Part shown: piece by piece, positions 20,995 to 32,700 of the stretch
Position numbering within the stretch: position 1 is the first letter of the stretch
Layout: each line of letters opens with the position of its first letter
NCBI GenBank assembly: GCA_014843695.1
Contig: CM026390.1
Coordinates: 60,416,598-60,480,597 of the forward strand
Source of the DNA: Archivesica marissinica
Taxonomy: Eukaryota; Mollusca; Bivalvia; Venerida; Vesicomyidae
DNA length: 64,000 nucleotides
Direction of reading: 5' to 3'
Position numbers and translations under genes: made by a program
Notes under the pieces: model-generated
The model's database searches: none
What the model was told of the DNA's origin: nothing
The model's input: the letters and a program-made list of their open reading frames with translations, nothing else

Positions 20995-20998
20995 TTAA

Positions 20999-21950
20999 GC
21001 GTGAATAAATCAACAGCGGAAAAATAAATCTAGCTTTCGGTTGATGTATAGCATTATAAAATAGAAAGTACGACTGTGCATATCATCAGAGGCGAGCTCG
21101 TCACTCGAGACCTCGTTTTATTCGCAGACAAACACCGGATGAGTTTCTGTGCATGCACAGGGCGAGCAGAATGGTGCCATTACGATTCGCCTAGCAACAC
21201 AACACAATGACCAGAGGAAGGGGTATCCGGGCGTATATGGTCGATGATTATACGACATTGATTGTGCGGACAGCGTCATTGACAATCGAAGCTATGTCCG
21301 TGGGTATATGGTTTCTTCATGGGACATCTGAGGGTGGGGAGGACTCTACAATCCATCACCAACACATTACAGAAGTGTAATTTACGTCACGACTGATGTG
21401 GTCCTGCCTTGGCATTGGTCGTTATTGGGAAACGTCCATAAACGACAAGTATTAAGTAAATATTAATAGTATAATGCATCGGGTGTACACCATTGTAGCC
21501 AAAGCACGGGACACGATGCATCGATGATAACCAGCAAGACCGATGCCCCGTTTCAAAATGAGTGTGCTATACTATACCCGGCCCCTATCAATAACAACAC
21601 GGCCACATGTTCGTAAAGAGAAGATTACCAAAACCAATGCATCATGCTATTCGGATTGCTAGATCATCATCATCACTTTGAGACCAATCAGAATTCACTA
21701 GGCTAGATTGATAATCTGTGACTTAGTGCCGGCTATATCCAGATATAATGGATATATAATGTGTAATCTCAAAATAGTGTGCAATGGCATCACGCATTAA
21801 CCTTGTGATATCTGTCTTTTCGAAACTATCACTTCTAAATTAAAAAAATGTATATGAGGTACTACTTAAATTAGAGATAATCTCAATAAGCTTTCGATTA
21901 AATCCATTTTTCAGTCCGTATACAATTTATATGTACTGTATATTATGAAT
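20999..21950. other. No gene recognised; less AT-rich block at about 21070-21650
   Basis: The block around 21070-21650 has higher GC (for example GAGGCGAGCTCGTCACTCGA) than its surroundings. It may be unique sequence or an old element. No reading frame of interest was found. Confidence 0.4.
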
Positions 21951-22143
21951 GAATAAATATGTTTAAACAAATTAAATTGACTAGAATATAGTCCTCTAAG
22001 TCACCGAATGCAAATATAATATCGGTAACTGTATATATATATTAGTGACCGATTAAAAACATATATACATATCTATATTTGCATTTGGTGACTTAGAGGA
22101 CTAGATTCTAGTCAATGTAATTGGCTTAAACATATTTATTCAG
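21951..22143. repeat. Long imperfect inverted repeat (69-bp arms)
   Basis: The arms are 21951-22019 and 22075-22143, with a 55-bp loop. Matching blocks include TGAATAAATATGTTTAA, GACTAGAATATAGTCCTCTA and AAGTCACCGAATGCAAATAT. ATTAGTGACCGAT in the loop recurs at about 22230. It is probably a fold-back miniature element. Confidence 0.85.
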
Positions 22144-22479
22144 TAACTGTAATATGTGAATTGATTATAATAAAAGTTGTTGTTGTTGCTGTATATAGAT
22201 ATCCAATATCCAATCTAATATAATTATATATTAGTGACCGATATTATAAAAATAAACAATTAAAAGCATACCTCATTAATGCACGAATTAAATAAATCAA
22301 TATACATGTCGTATGCACACACGACTGTTGGTACCATCTCATTTCGTTCCCGACTATATTATAAGTGAAAGTAAATGAATCATTACCAGTAAATGCAACA
22401 GAATATTATTATTAAGAATGAAATGTCCCCAAGTTAGCTTGTAAAAGGAATGTTGCTTAAACAGTATTATTTTTAAAAA

Positions 22480-23385
22480 ATCATCATCTTGCAATAAGAA
22501 AAGAAAAACTGGCAACCAATGGTGGAATAAGGATATGTCTGTGAAATGGAATGAAGTATTATATTCGAAAAGAAATACTTGAAATGCAATGACACTCTAC
22601 CCTTAAAGATACAGTTTAGCCTTTTAACATTAATAGGTTGGTTCATAGCTCATTAAAAATAGGTGTACGTAAATTGTGAAAGCCATAATAATGACAATAC
22701 CGAGACCACGCAAAAACATGGAATAGTTAACGACATCAGTAGTATATTTGAAGTTCGCAAGGCACTTCCTAAGGCTAAATCTGGAAAAATGTCCAAATAC
22801 CTTCTCAAATAGAATGATGCGTTTGTTTCATATATTCATGTTTTATTTATTGTCCGCTTTAGCACAATTCAAAATGACAAAAAGTAATATCAATCCAATT
22901 CCTAAAACAAACACAAGTGACAAGCGAAATCCAATGCCATAGAGAGCTATAATTTATCACCTATAATGCATACACTGTACGGTTCCATTTTGAGCGAGAG
23001 GTTGTCGCTATGGGCAAAATCAAATGAAAGAATAGTTGAAGAACAAACTGCTTCCGGAAAAAGGAGCACATATCAATTATATATATATAGTCTATAGCAA
23101 AATCAGCGGAAACTAGAATCATCAATCTTAAGCTTTCAACTTGTACTACTTTCATTGCTTGTTTGGAAGGCGTATGGACAGTACGGGTATCCACGGTAAA
23201 ACTTATAAAGTCATAATCGGCGTGAGACAAGGTTGTATACTATCTCCTATACTGTGTTGCGTTTTTGTAAATGATCTTGCTGCAAAATTAAAAGCAATAG
23301 GCATTGGCGTTGAAATTGGCAAAGAAGAACAAATATGTATAATGTTATATGCTCATGATTAAATGAACCAACATTTGTAAACCAC
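22480..23385 (+). pseudogene. Degraded LINE fragment with reverse transcriptase piece
   Basis: At about 22500-22580 one frame reads like the linker of a LINE polyprotein (GNQWWNKDMSVKWNE). At 23141-23362 a frame shows reverse transcriptase text: GVRQGCILSPILCCVFVNDL, then LYAHD where the catalytic YADD would be. The second catalytic position is thus changed and a stop follows. Intervening parts are missing. This is a dead remnant, distinct from the larger LINE downstream. Confidence 0.7.
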
Positions 23386-24068
23386 ATGAAAGTGAATCCT
23401 AACAAGAGTAGTCCAGTTTTAGCTGAGTTTCATTCTTTGAAAGCGGTGTCGAATGATCTAGATGATCTCAAATCACGTTCAATTGGATGCAATCTTCTAT
23501 TTCATAGTTTTCCAGAAGAACAAATATTTGAATTGAGAAAAGCCGAAAATTTTCTCTTATCTTGGATTACCTATAAGATACTCTTGGTATTCTTGATGCC
23601 CACCACTCTATTAAAATCGAAAGAGCACATAAACTCTCACCTAGGTACATTAATGACAAAACTCGCCCTGTGGTGGTTATGTTCAATCATTACCCGGACA
23701 AAGTGTTGGTAAAGCAACGCTCCCAGGAATTAATTAAGGTATACCACGAGGCGAAGTCCTCGCCGAGTGTGCCACCCACTTCCGGTGCCTTGTCGGCGCC
23801 AATCACTTCCGAAACCGGTGAAACAATGGATATGACCAAGTCACTGAGGGGAGATGAACCCAAAGGACCCACATCGCCCACATTACCGTCGAAACCAGAC
23901 AGTGTATCGGATCAGTCCATACAGGATCGCAGAAAGCTTTTACTTCCGGCAATGATCAAAGCCAAACAGGCTGGTAAAACTGCCTATTTGGTGCATGACA
24001 AGCTGTACATTGAGAACAAAATGTATAGCATTGAAACAGTATCATCTTCTGGTTATAGTGAAAGCTAG
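23386..24068 (+). pseudogene. LINE ORF1-like protein, frameshifted
   Basis: The first part (from 23386) contains DDLKSRSIGCNLLFHSFPEE, typical of the RNA-binding ORF1 protein of L1-like elements. A frame change near 23590 leads to text reading IKIERAHKLSPRY and RPVVVMFNHYPDKVL, as expected in the same domain. The last part is open to 24068, ending in a KLYIENKMYS-type motif. It immediately precedes the endonuclease region and so belongs to the same element. Confidence 0.65.
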
Positions 24069-24814
24069 GAAAGTGATCAGAGTCAATTAACTTTCCTATT
24101 ATGGAATGTACAGGGTATTGCTTTGAAACTACGGGATTCTGATTTTTAAAATTTGTTTGTGACTACAATGTATTGCTTTTCAATGAAACTTGGAATTTTT
24201 CTTTTAAAAATATTAATATTGACGGGTATGAATGTATTAATTGTCCACGTCCAAAATCTAACAAAAATGCTAGACGTTCTAGCGGTGGTGTAGTTGTATA
24301 TTATAAAAACTGCTATAATGGTAAATGGAAAAAATTGACAATAGGGGTATTATTTGGTTTAAATTAGATAAAACAATTTTACAATCGGCTAAAGATTCAT
24401 ATTGTTGTACTTATTATATTCCGCCAGAGGATTCGGCAGTTTATAGAAATGCCAATTCGTTGCTATATGAGTTTGACTTGTTTGAGCACTTGAATGGTGA
24501 TATACGACACTATTCTGATAAAGGGGAGATATATTTCTTATGTGACCTAACTAGTCGTACTAGGAATGATCCAGATTATATTGCTGACCTAAATATAGAT
24601 CGATTTATCGATATGACTGAGACAGTGTTTGCATCTGATCTACCTGATCGTAAAAACCGTGATAATGGGTTTAATAATTATGGGTCAAAATTGTTGACTC
24701 TTTGTAAAGAGAATAATCTCATTATACTAAATGGCCGTAAAGAAGAGGGCATCTGTACATTCAATACTATATACAGGAATAAACCTGCATCTAGCCTAGT
24801 GGATTATATACTTA

Positions 24815-25885
24815 TACTTATATACGAATTTCCAATACAAATAACTCGAGAATGAACACACGAATTGCACTTTGGGAAAACGGGAAATCTGCTTCCTGTA
24901 CACACTGGTTCTATTTTGTTAAGAAACATTTTACGGATAATGATTTTGCAGCATTTTGTAACTTATCTGCTCCAATTTCTAAGCCTCATTGTATCGAATG
25001 TGTGGGAAAATTTGGTATGAACAAATATATAACAGATTGGTATGCCTCTATAAATAGCATTCATTCTGGACGAGGTCGTAACAAATTAAGAACGTATTGT
25101 ATGTTTAAGCATGTATTTGAACCTGAGGAATATTGTAAAATGATTTTACCTACACGACACAGGTCGGCATTTAGTAAATTTAGATGCTGTGTTGCACCAT
25201 TCCGTATAGAAACCGGAAGGTATGATAATTTAAGATTAGACGATCGTAAATGTCCTTTTTGTAATGTGATAGAAGATGAACATCACGTTTTATTGGAATG
25301 TGCCATATATAATGATCTAAGAACTGTACTATTGCAGAAGGCAATATTAACTGACCATAATTTCTGTAATATGACAAAACGTGATCAATTATATTTCTAT
25401 TCAGTAATCAATCAGTGATAAGACATTGTGCCAACACCTGTTTTAATATACTACAGCGTCGTTACTTTTACCTTTGTAAATAATGCCCTTTTCGTGTTAA
25501 TTACTATATATCTATGATTTTTACAGACTACAAGAAGCAGCTGCTAATTAGGTCATTCTCGATCTGATCCTGGGTGATAACTGATTTTGTAAGATATTTC
25601 TTAATAGCGCACCAGTGCTTGTTTTTCGATTCAGTGTTTTATACCATTTTGTTTTATTTCGTATTTAAATATAAATTAGCAACTGTTTCTTGGCTTTAGA
25701 ATGTAAATAAGCATTAACTAATAGTAGTGTGGGATTTTATAATGTGATATGTGTTGTTGCAATAGGTCTCTTATAATTCTATTCAGAATGGCTATGTACT
25801 TTTAATATGATTGTTTACATTTGTGTTTGCATTACATGTATGTACATAGATGAGACTTTAATAAAGATTAAAACTACTTACAATG
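24815..25885 (+). pseudogene. 3' end of a second LINE nested in the endonuclease region
   Basis: The 188-aa frame at 24852-25418 resembles the C-terminal end of LINE ORF2: a long basic region, then KCPFCNVIEDEHHVLLECAI, a CxxC-H-C finger. It ends in AT-rich 3' text with AATAAAG near 25860. Host endonuclease coding resumes right after, so this 5'-truncated LINE inserted into the older element. Boundaries are approximate. Confidence 0.7.
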
Positions 25886-27410
25886 CATGATTGTTAACAA
25901 TGTAAATAATATGTATGTATTAGATATTAACGAATTTTCTGATCATTGTCCATTAACTTTCTCATTTTGTTGTATAAATGATATCAATCAGAATGAATAT
26001 GTTGAGTTTGATAGAATCATATCAATGATAAGTTGAGTGGAGAATTTGATATTAATCAATGTATGAAGTGTTTTTCTGATACTGTGTTTGATATTTCTTA
26101 TTGGTGCTATGGTAGAACTTTCAATAATCGCCAAAAACCAAAGAAACGGAAGTCACTATGGTTTAATAATGATTGTAAAATTGCTACAAATAAGTTGTGT
26201 GATGCTAAACGCCTCTATTCTTCAGTAAAATCTGAGGTAAATAGATTGCACATGCTTGTATGTAGAAATAATTATTGTAAAGTTAAATAGCAAATATGGC
26301 TAATATGAGTAAAACGGCACCACGTAAGTTTTGGAATTATGTTTAAAAATTTAATTCTTCTAATAATGTTGATTCTAGTGTTAGTCTAGATGAATTAAAA
26401 AAATATTTTGAAAATATATCCAATGCATCTCAAGGTAATGTAAATGGTGATATGCTTAACAATATGCGCAATGAGCCTGTTAATATCGAATGTCTTGATA
26501 GAACTATTTCTATTGAAGAGGTAGAAAAACTATACCTATGTTGAATCGCTATAAAAGTTGTGATTTAGACATCAATGTGTCGGATTTCTTTATTGATGCA
26601 AATAATGTTATATCTCCATATTTATGTACTATGTTTAACTATATTTACGATAATTCTACATAACCTGAGGCATGGTCCAAATGGGTCATATGTCCAATAT
26701 ATAAAAAGAGTGATACAACTATTCCCCCTAATTACCCTGGTAAATGTTATTGGAAATATTTTCTCATTATTATTGCGAAACCGTGTAAATACATCGTGTG
26801 AAAATGAAAATATATTTAATGATAATCAACATGGCTTTCGTGATGGTCGTTCTACGGCTGCTCCTATTTTTATGTTACATGCTATTATTCAAAAGGTATT
26901 ATCAAATAAATCTAAGCTATGGTGCATCTTTATTGATTATCAAAGAGCTTTTGATACCGTCAATAGAGATGCACTATGGACACAGCTTATACATCAGGCG
27001 TTAGCTGTAAAATGACCAACATGATTAAATGTATATATAATAATGCACAAGCTTGTGTTAAAATGTCAAGCAATATGAATATGTCTAATTTCTTTGATGT
27101 AACAATTTGTCTTAAACAGGATGGACCTTTATCACCGCTACTCTTCATTTTGTTTATCAATGACATTGTTGAACATATCGATTTTAATACATTAACTGAC
27201 ACAGATTATGAGCTGTTTTCAATGTATATGATTTTATTTGCTGACGATATAGTTTTGTTTACCACTGATCCTGGTAGTTTACAATCTCAGATTGATGCTG
27301 TGCAACATTATTCAGAAAAATGGGGTCTTAAAATCAATGTGAATAAGACAAACATTTGTATTTTTGAAAAACGGAAACAAAATGTATATCCTGAATTCTT
27401 CATCGATATT

Positions 27411-27690
27411 GTGTGTGTGTGTTTTTACGTTTATTTATCGTCGCTACCGGTTGCCCATATGAGCGAGTCTCCTGAAGAGATTAGTTATTTTAGATTTTGG
27501 AGGATAGTGCATGATACAGACAGAGACCCATTCCAGAATCTTCTCTGGTTCTTTTACGTGCATGGTGTAAATCACCGACACGAGGCCTTGGTTTAACGTC
27601 TCTGTTAATTGTATTAGGGTCAGACGGGGGATCGAACCTGCGATCCCTGGATTACCAGTCCAGCGTTTTACCATTGGACTACATATCCGT
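27411..27690 (-). mobile_element. SINE family A (A4) inside the LINE
   Basis: A reverse copy beginning with GTGTGTGT and ACGTTTATTTATCGTCGCTA and ending with the tRNA-like head (GGATTACCAGTCCAGCG, GGACTACATATCCGT). LINE coding resumes directly after it. Confidence 0.88.
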
Positions 27691-28815
27691 TGTATATCTA
27701 GGTGTTAAATTTACGTATACCGGAAATATGGTTAATGCAGTTCGAGCATTACATGAACAAACCCTTAGGGCGTACACTAATTTATTGTGTGTATTTGATA
27801 AATTGCAACTTGATATAAAAACAAAATTATCACTTTTTGATTCAATGATTGTTCCAATTTCAACATATGGTTGTGAAATATGGGGTGTTTACAATTATAA
27901 AGATGTTGATAAGTTACATATACGTTTTTGTAAATACATTCTTGGTGTGAAAGGTCAGACACCAAATTATAGTGTATATGGTGAACTTGGGAGATTTTCA
28001 TTGTCTGTAATATGCAAGGAAAGGGCTGTTAAATTTTGGTTAAAGATAATGAAAAATAGTGATTCACCCGTGTACTCAATGTATAATGATTTGAGTAATA
28101 ATGTTAATGTTGCCTGTTGGGCTAGTAGATTAAATTCAATTGTAGATCATCTTGGTTTTACAAATGTAAGGATCAACTTTGATAGAAGTGTAACTATCAC
28201 AATATGTTCAAACTAAGAATAAGAGATCAATTTGTCCAAGACTGGCGTGATTGTATTAATTATATGCCAACATTAGATTATTATTGCTTTGAACCATATT
28301 TGGATATTATACCAAATGATCAATTAAGAAAATTATTAACTTGTATGAGATTATCGTGACACTGTCTAGAAATTGAAATAGGCCATTACAATAATGTTGA
28401 CAGACAAAATAGATTGTGTAAACTATGTTCACAAATTATGGTAGAATCCGAATTTCACTTTATGTGTGCTGCCCATTGTATACAGTTATAAGATCAATAT
28501 ATCTGGGCAGGTGTTCCGGGCCCACCACTCAAATATTCAACGTGTTAATGTCAATAAAAAATAGCAAATATTTGCTGAATATTGCTCGATTTGTGAAAGA
28601 AGCGCTATGTCTACGTAAAAATACTCTTGGAAATTAAATTAGATTTGTCTACTGATCGTTTACTGTACTGATGTGTGTGTGTTTTGTTATTTGTATAAAT
28701 TGTATATTTATTGTCATGTGTATATATTTATTGTCTTTGCCATAAGTTAGTGAAATTGTAAATGGCCAAAGGCAAATGTTTTGCCGATTGCTAATAAACT
28801 TGAAACTTGAAACTA

Positions 28816-29602
28816 TTAATTTAAAAACTAGCTCGAACTGAATAGACTTGTATACGGCCAAGGTTAGGCAGGTGTCATGTATTTCCTAATTAGGCGTGTT
28901 CGACAAAGCGCCATTTACACGTATATTACATTTTATACATTCTCGGAAATAACACGGACAATGAATACTGTCGATGAATATATCTAACACGTGATCCACA
29001 CTGTCAAAATAAAGGTTGTGATATTGAAAGCTTCCAGACGAAATTGGCATAACACATAAATACTTTCTGACACTATATAAACCCACCATTTCATACATAA
29101 TGTCCATGAATAAGTCCATATTGCTAGAACTGTACGACAGCTGATTTGCCTAGTATGGATGGAATGTTATTGCCGTTATTTGTTTCGTGTCAGTTGAACT
29201 CACTTTCCTTATTGGCGGAAACAAACTTCTTCTGTTGACGAAAATCAGGGAATCATGATCGTACGAATATTAACCTAGCTATACATCATCCATTAATTAA
29301 TTACCTTTCGTCAAAACCAACATGCTACGTTCTTGTGCGCTTTGATAATGTTATTACGTAAATTAAGGTAAACTAAAAACATTGTGGATGTCGAGACAGA
29401 CATTATTTATTTTAGGCGAGGAATCCCTTTACACACTATGATTTCTTTAGTAAAAATATATGCCAAATACTGCCGAATATACAGGCACCATCACCAGACT
29501 GAACGCTACGTAGGTTATCTACTTTGTCTGAACAAATTCATACTAATTGCAATTCCAGTAGGTTTCTATATTGAATTAAGATCACCGTATTACAACACCA
29601 CT
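28816..29602. other. No gene seen
   Basis: AT-rich spacer after the LINE 3' end. The short reading frames here show no domain. Confidence 0.5.
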
Positions 29603-29610
29603 CAAGTTGT

Positions 29611-29704
29611 GTGTGTTTTACATTTTTTTTATCGTCGCTACCGGTTGCCCATATGAGCGACGCCTCCTGAAGAGATTAGTTATTTTAGATTTTGGAGGAT
29701 AGTG
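29611..29704 (-). mobile_element. SINE family A (A5), 5'-truncated
   Basis: Only the 3' tail remains (ATCGTCGCTACCGGTTGCCC, GCGACGCCTCCTGAAGAG). It is flanked by CAAGTTGT at 29603-29610 and 29705-29712, so it inserted in truncated form. Confidence 0.85.
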
Positions 29705-29712
29705 CAAGTTGT

Positions 29713-30204
29713 ATTTCGCCTCTTCCTATATATATATACGAGACAGTTACTATATCGGTATAATTTGCAAACATTTGTGATGTGTCAGCAATTAGTTAGA
29801 TGACCTATTTTCCTTGGCTGAGTGAGGTTTGTTGTTTGTTCTATCCGAGTGCTCTCCCGTTCCTGAATTAGACAGTGGGCGATTTTTAGTACATGTGCAA
29901 AGCCATTGTTTTACAAAATATACATTTGGCGCCATTTTCTTCCAATGAAAACGCATGATATACAACTTGGAAAGAGTTTTAACTCGGCTTCCTCCAAATA
30001 ATGCAACTCTGTACTGTAAACTAAATCGTTTGAAGTAATTCACCTAGCAAGTTCACTATTCTCTAAACACTGTTCATTTGATATAGTACGTCATCATTAA
30101 TAAATTATACATAGTTAATTGAACACATGCCGTCGGCATTTCATAGCCCAGAGGGGATGTGTCTTAATTATAAATAACAAAGAAATCTCGTTAAATATAC
30201 AGAT
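29713..30204. other. No gene seen
   Basis: Spacer DNA up to the tRNA-like gene. Confidence 0.45.
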
Positions 30205-30276
30205 GCGTCGGTGGTGTAAAGGTTAGCATGGTTGCCTTCCAAGCAGTCGATCCGTGTTCGAGTCCCGGCCGACGCA
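30205..30276 (+). tRNA. tRNA-Gly (TCC), possibly a slightly degenerate copy
   Basis: A 72-nt cloverleaf. Acceptor GCGTCGG pairs fully with CCGACGC, with discriminator A. The A-box region is GGTGTAAAGGTTAGCATGG. The anticodon loop is CTTCCAA with TCC at 30238-30240. The anticodon stem contains two G-U pairs. The T stem CCGTG/CCCGG has one T-C mismatch, and the B box starts T instead of G (TGTTCGAGTCC). Overall it closely matches animal tRNA-Gly(TCC). The mismatches leave open a pseudogene. Confidence 0.72.
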
Positions 30277-30299
30277 CATTTTGTATTGATATAATTATT

Positions 30300-31240
30300 G
30301 ACATACAATGCTGATAAGTCCACCGCAACTTAAAATATTCATACATTACCAGGAGAAACCCTGACATACATGCTAACCAATACCATACCCATAGGGATAA
30401 CCTATTGTCAATATCCGGACCTGATTCGCACCTCCACACCGTGCACATCGGGAACAAGGCACAGCTCACAGCAGGAAATTTGGTTACCGTTCCGAAGTGA
30501 CCAATCCACGCCGCTGACGCATACAGACGAGGACCCGCATCGACTCTTCGGAGTGTCAACACTTACCTATATCAGCGACAGCTAGTACTGGGGCGCTGAA
30601 GAGGCGACGAGTGACCGAGTAGGAGAAGACGGCAGTCGTTTCGCGTGGATGGCGCATCCGTCGCCTCGAACTTGTTTATCTGTCTCCAATGACGGGCGAG
30701 CGGTTGGAGACGGAGGGATGCGATCACGACCCCGGATGCGTCAACGGGATGGACAACGACGGAACAACCGAACCATTTTGCTGCTGTGAGCCGACTAATC
30801 GTGGAGGATGTGGCCCTAAAAAGCACCGAGAAAGCTTAAGATACCACCGAGAAAATAACCACCGTGGACATGATGGCGGAGAGAGACTACCAGTACCACA
30901 ATCTTCTAGAACTTAATCATCTTGGACTTAAGCAACATAGACTCAACCAACAAGGAATAATTATCGAGGAAACTAATAATCTTGGACCGAAATCTTCACG
31001 GGAATCTACAACTACAATCCTCAATCTACACCACTCTACAAGACACCGACGACTCAACACTTCATCGAATAATCAACTGTGCGAAAGCACGTTTGCTCGC
31101 CCATATGGTTTACCGACGGCGAGGGTAAATAAACTCAATCATCATCATCAATATCCGGACACATCATCTATTACTAAATATGATTCTGGACTTTTACTGT
31201 CGAATCCTGAATAGACGTCGTCGTGGAATTGTCGATAGGT
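30300..31240. other. Unassigned block of higher GC content
   Basis: GC is clearly higher at 30400-30900 than in flanking DNA, with CG-rich text such as GAGGCGACGAGTGACCGAG. TCAATATCCGGAC occurs at both 30409 and 31149. Short frames on both strands (for example 30689-30916) have no recognised domain. It may be the 5' part of a retrotransposon or a remnant of a gene. Confidence 0.35.
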
Positions 31241-31256
31241 TCTTAGGGAAATGACT

Positions 31257-31875
31257 CTGTAACATAGTTACCTTTTGCCTTACGCCTATATACATGTGTA
31301 GTGATTAATTACCGTATATTTTGATGACTCTTCATTTAATTATTTAAACATGTATGATTATATAATAGGACAACAGTCTTTTCAGTGTGTGTACGGTATG
31401 TCCTTTGTTGGGGACATATGATATACATGTCTGCACTTGATAAAATGGATGGAGGAATTCCATTGTTTGGATCACGCAAACATCAAATGGGATTTCACCA
31501 GGCATGTGGTGATAGAGTGCTTACTAAGCAGCGTACACACAATGAATTGACTGGTGCAAGCCGGAATTAATGCGTGGTTTGCAGAGGTGTTGCACTATCT
31601 CTGGCAGTAGACACGGACGGGGTCACAGGGTCATGGAAACGCATGATCGTGTGATCAAGTCTATTTGATATTCCATGCCAAATTGTCAACAAGTGTCTAT
31701 AAAACCATCTCGGACAGCTTAGAGAGCTGAGAGAGCCTGGTTGGTTACTATTGAGACTAGCGTCTCTGTGTTGGTTATATTGTCGGCTCTTAGATATAAT
31801 TAAATATTATTAAGACTTTGTTAGTGTGGTGATTACGTCCGGAGAGCCTCGCCGAGTCCACATCGTAACAACTCG
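31257..31875 (+). mobile_element. Possible solo LTR or LTR-like promoter region
   Basis: A TGTAACATAG start and a CATCGTAACA end could be LTR borders. Inside, TATAAAACCATCTCGG at about 31698 looks like a TATA box and ATTAAATATTATTAAG near 31800 like a polyadenylation region. No primer-binding site, gag or pol was recognised nearby. Confidence 0.25.
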
Positions 31876-32700
31876 AGTTACTACAAAATCATGTGTGTCG
31901 TGTTCAGAAATATATCTAATTGTATGTGCTCTGATTATTAACTGCCTGAAGACAACGACAGACCCCAAGTAAAGGAGACGATGTCGTCTGAGCTTCAACC
32001 ACCGTACCGTTCCAGCGACGTTGACATTGCTACTACTCTCCCTGCTTTAGCTCCATTGCTTGATCCGCGGTATAAGACATAAGAATTTGCATTTACTCTC
32101 CACCAAGCAGCGCATGGTAGCACAATAATCACAATAATCATTGGAATCTATGATGGACGAAATGCCACTGGAGCTCAAGCCGCGTCTAGACTATGACACA
32201 CCGTCGAAAAAGGCCATACCCACATTGAACATCATTAAACGTTTGTGTCGCCGGAGAAGTCGGATGATAACTAACTACATGCCTATCTGGGTACAAGGAC
32301 CTGCTCCGAAATTCGTTTAGTTGACGATGAGGACAACTTGAATGAAAGTACCCTCGATTTGCCAAATCACATGACGCTTGTGCATTTTCTGAGCGAATTT
32401 GCAACAGCGCAGGGATTTTGTTTCTAAATTAAGTAACAGACTGCCTTGTGATTTGATTGATGACATTTTCGTCAGTGGATGGTTGAGTTTTCTCAGTGAA
32501 AGAAAATTATGTTTGTATTTCGTATTCATCCGCGGCTGCATGCACGTTTGTATATTTAGCTATGTTCTGACACTCGTGAACAGTTAGCCATAACACAGTC
32601 GTGAATTTGTTTTGTCTGCCGTTTTCAATATACATATTATTAGATATATAGTGTTACATTGTCTGCTAACGGTATGTTATATCTGAGCTTTATCTAACCA
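31876..32700. other. No gene recognised
   Basis: Mixed spacer, probably old repeat DNA leading into the LINE fragment. Confidence 0.4.

Larger units (their letters stand above)
24090..28815 (+). pseudogene. LINE ORF2 (endonuclease, reverse transcriptase, C-terminal finger), broken
   Basis: An endonuclease segment spans 24173-24830 (INCPRPKSNKNARRSSGGVV, SLVDYIL) and resumes at about 25885 with INEFSDHCPLTFSF after a nested insertion. The linker is 26033-26290 (WFNNDCKIATNKL). The reverse transcriptase has NQHGFRDGRSTAA and FIDYQRAFDTVNRDALW (26830-26975), then QDGPLSPLLFILFINDI and the catalytic ILFADDIVLF (27120-27260). A SINE cuts it at 27411-27690. The C-terminal part follows (YLGVKFTYTGNMVNA, TYGCEIWG), ending with a CxxC...H finger remnant near 28420-28470. 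The 3' end is AATAAACTTGAAACTTGAAA. Several stops and frameshifts make it inactive. Confidence 0.85.

Noticed and set aside
20795..20998. 67-aa frame after the cargo gene
   Set aside because: It runs through the 44-bp duplication to the element terminus and target site, with no recognisable domain.
30191..30562. 123-aa reverse frame overlapping the tRNA gene
   Set aside because: It overlaps the tRNA-Gly sequence antisense and has no recognisable domain.
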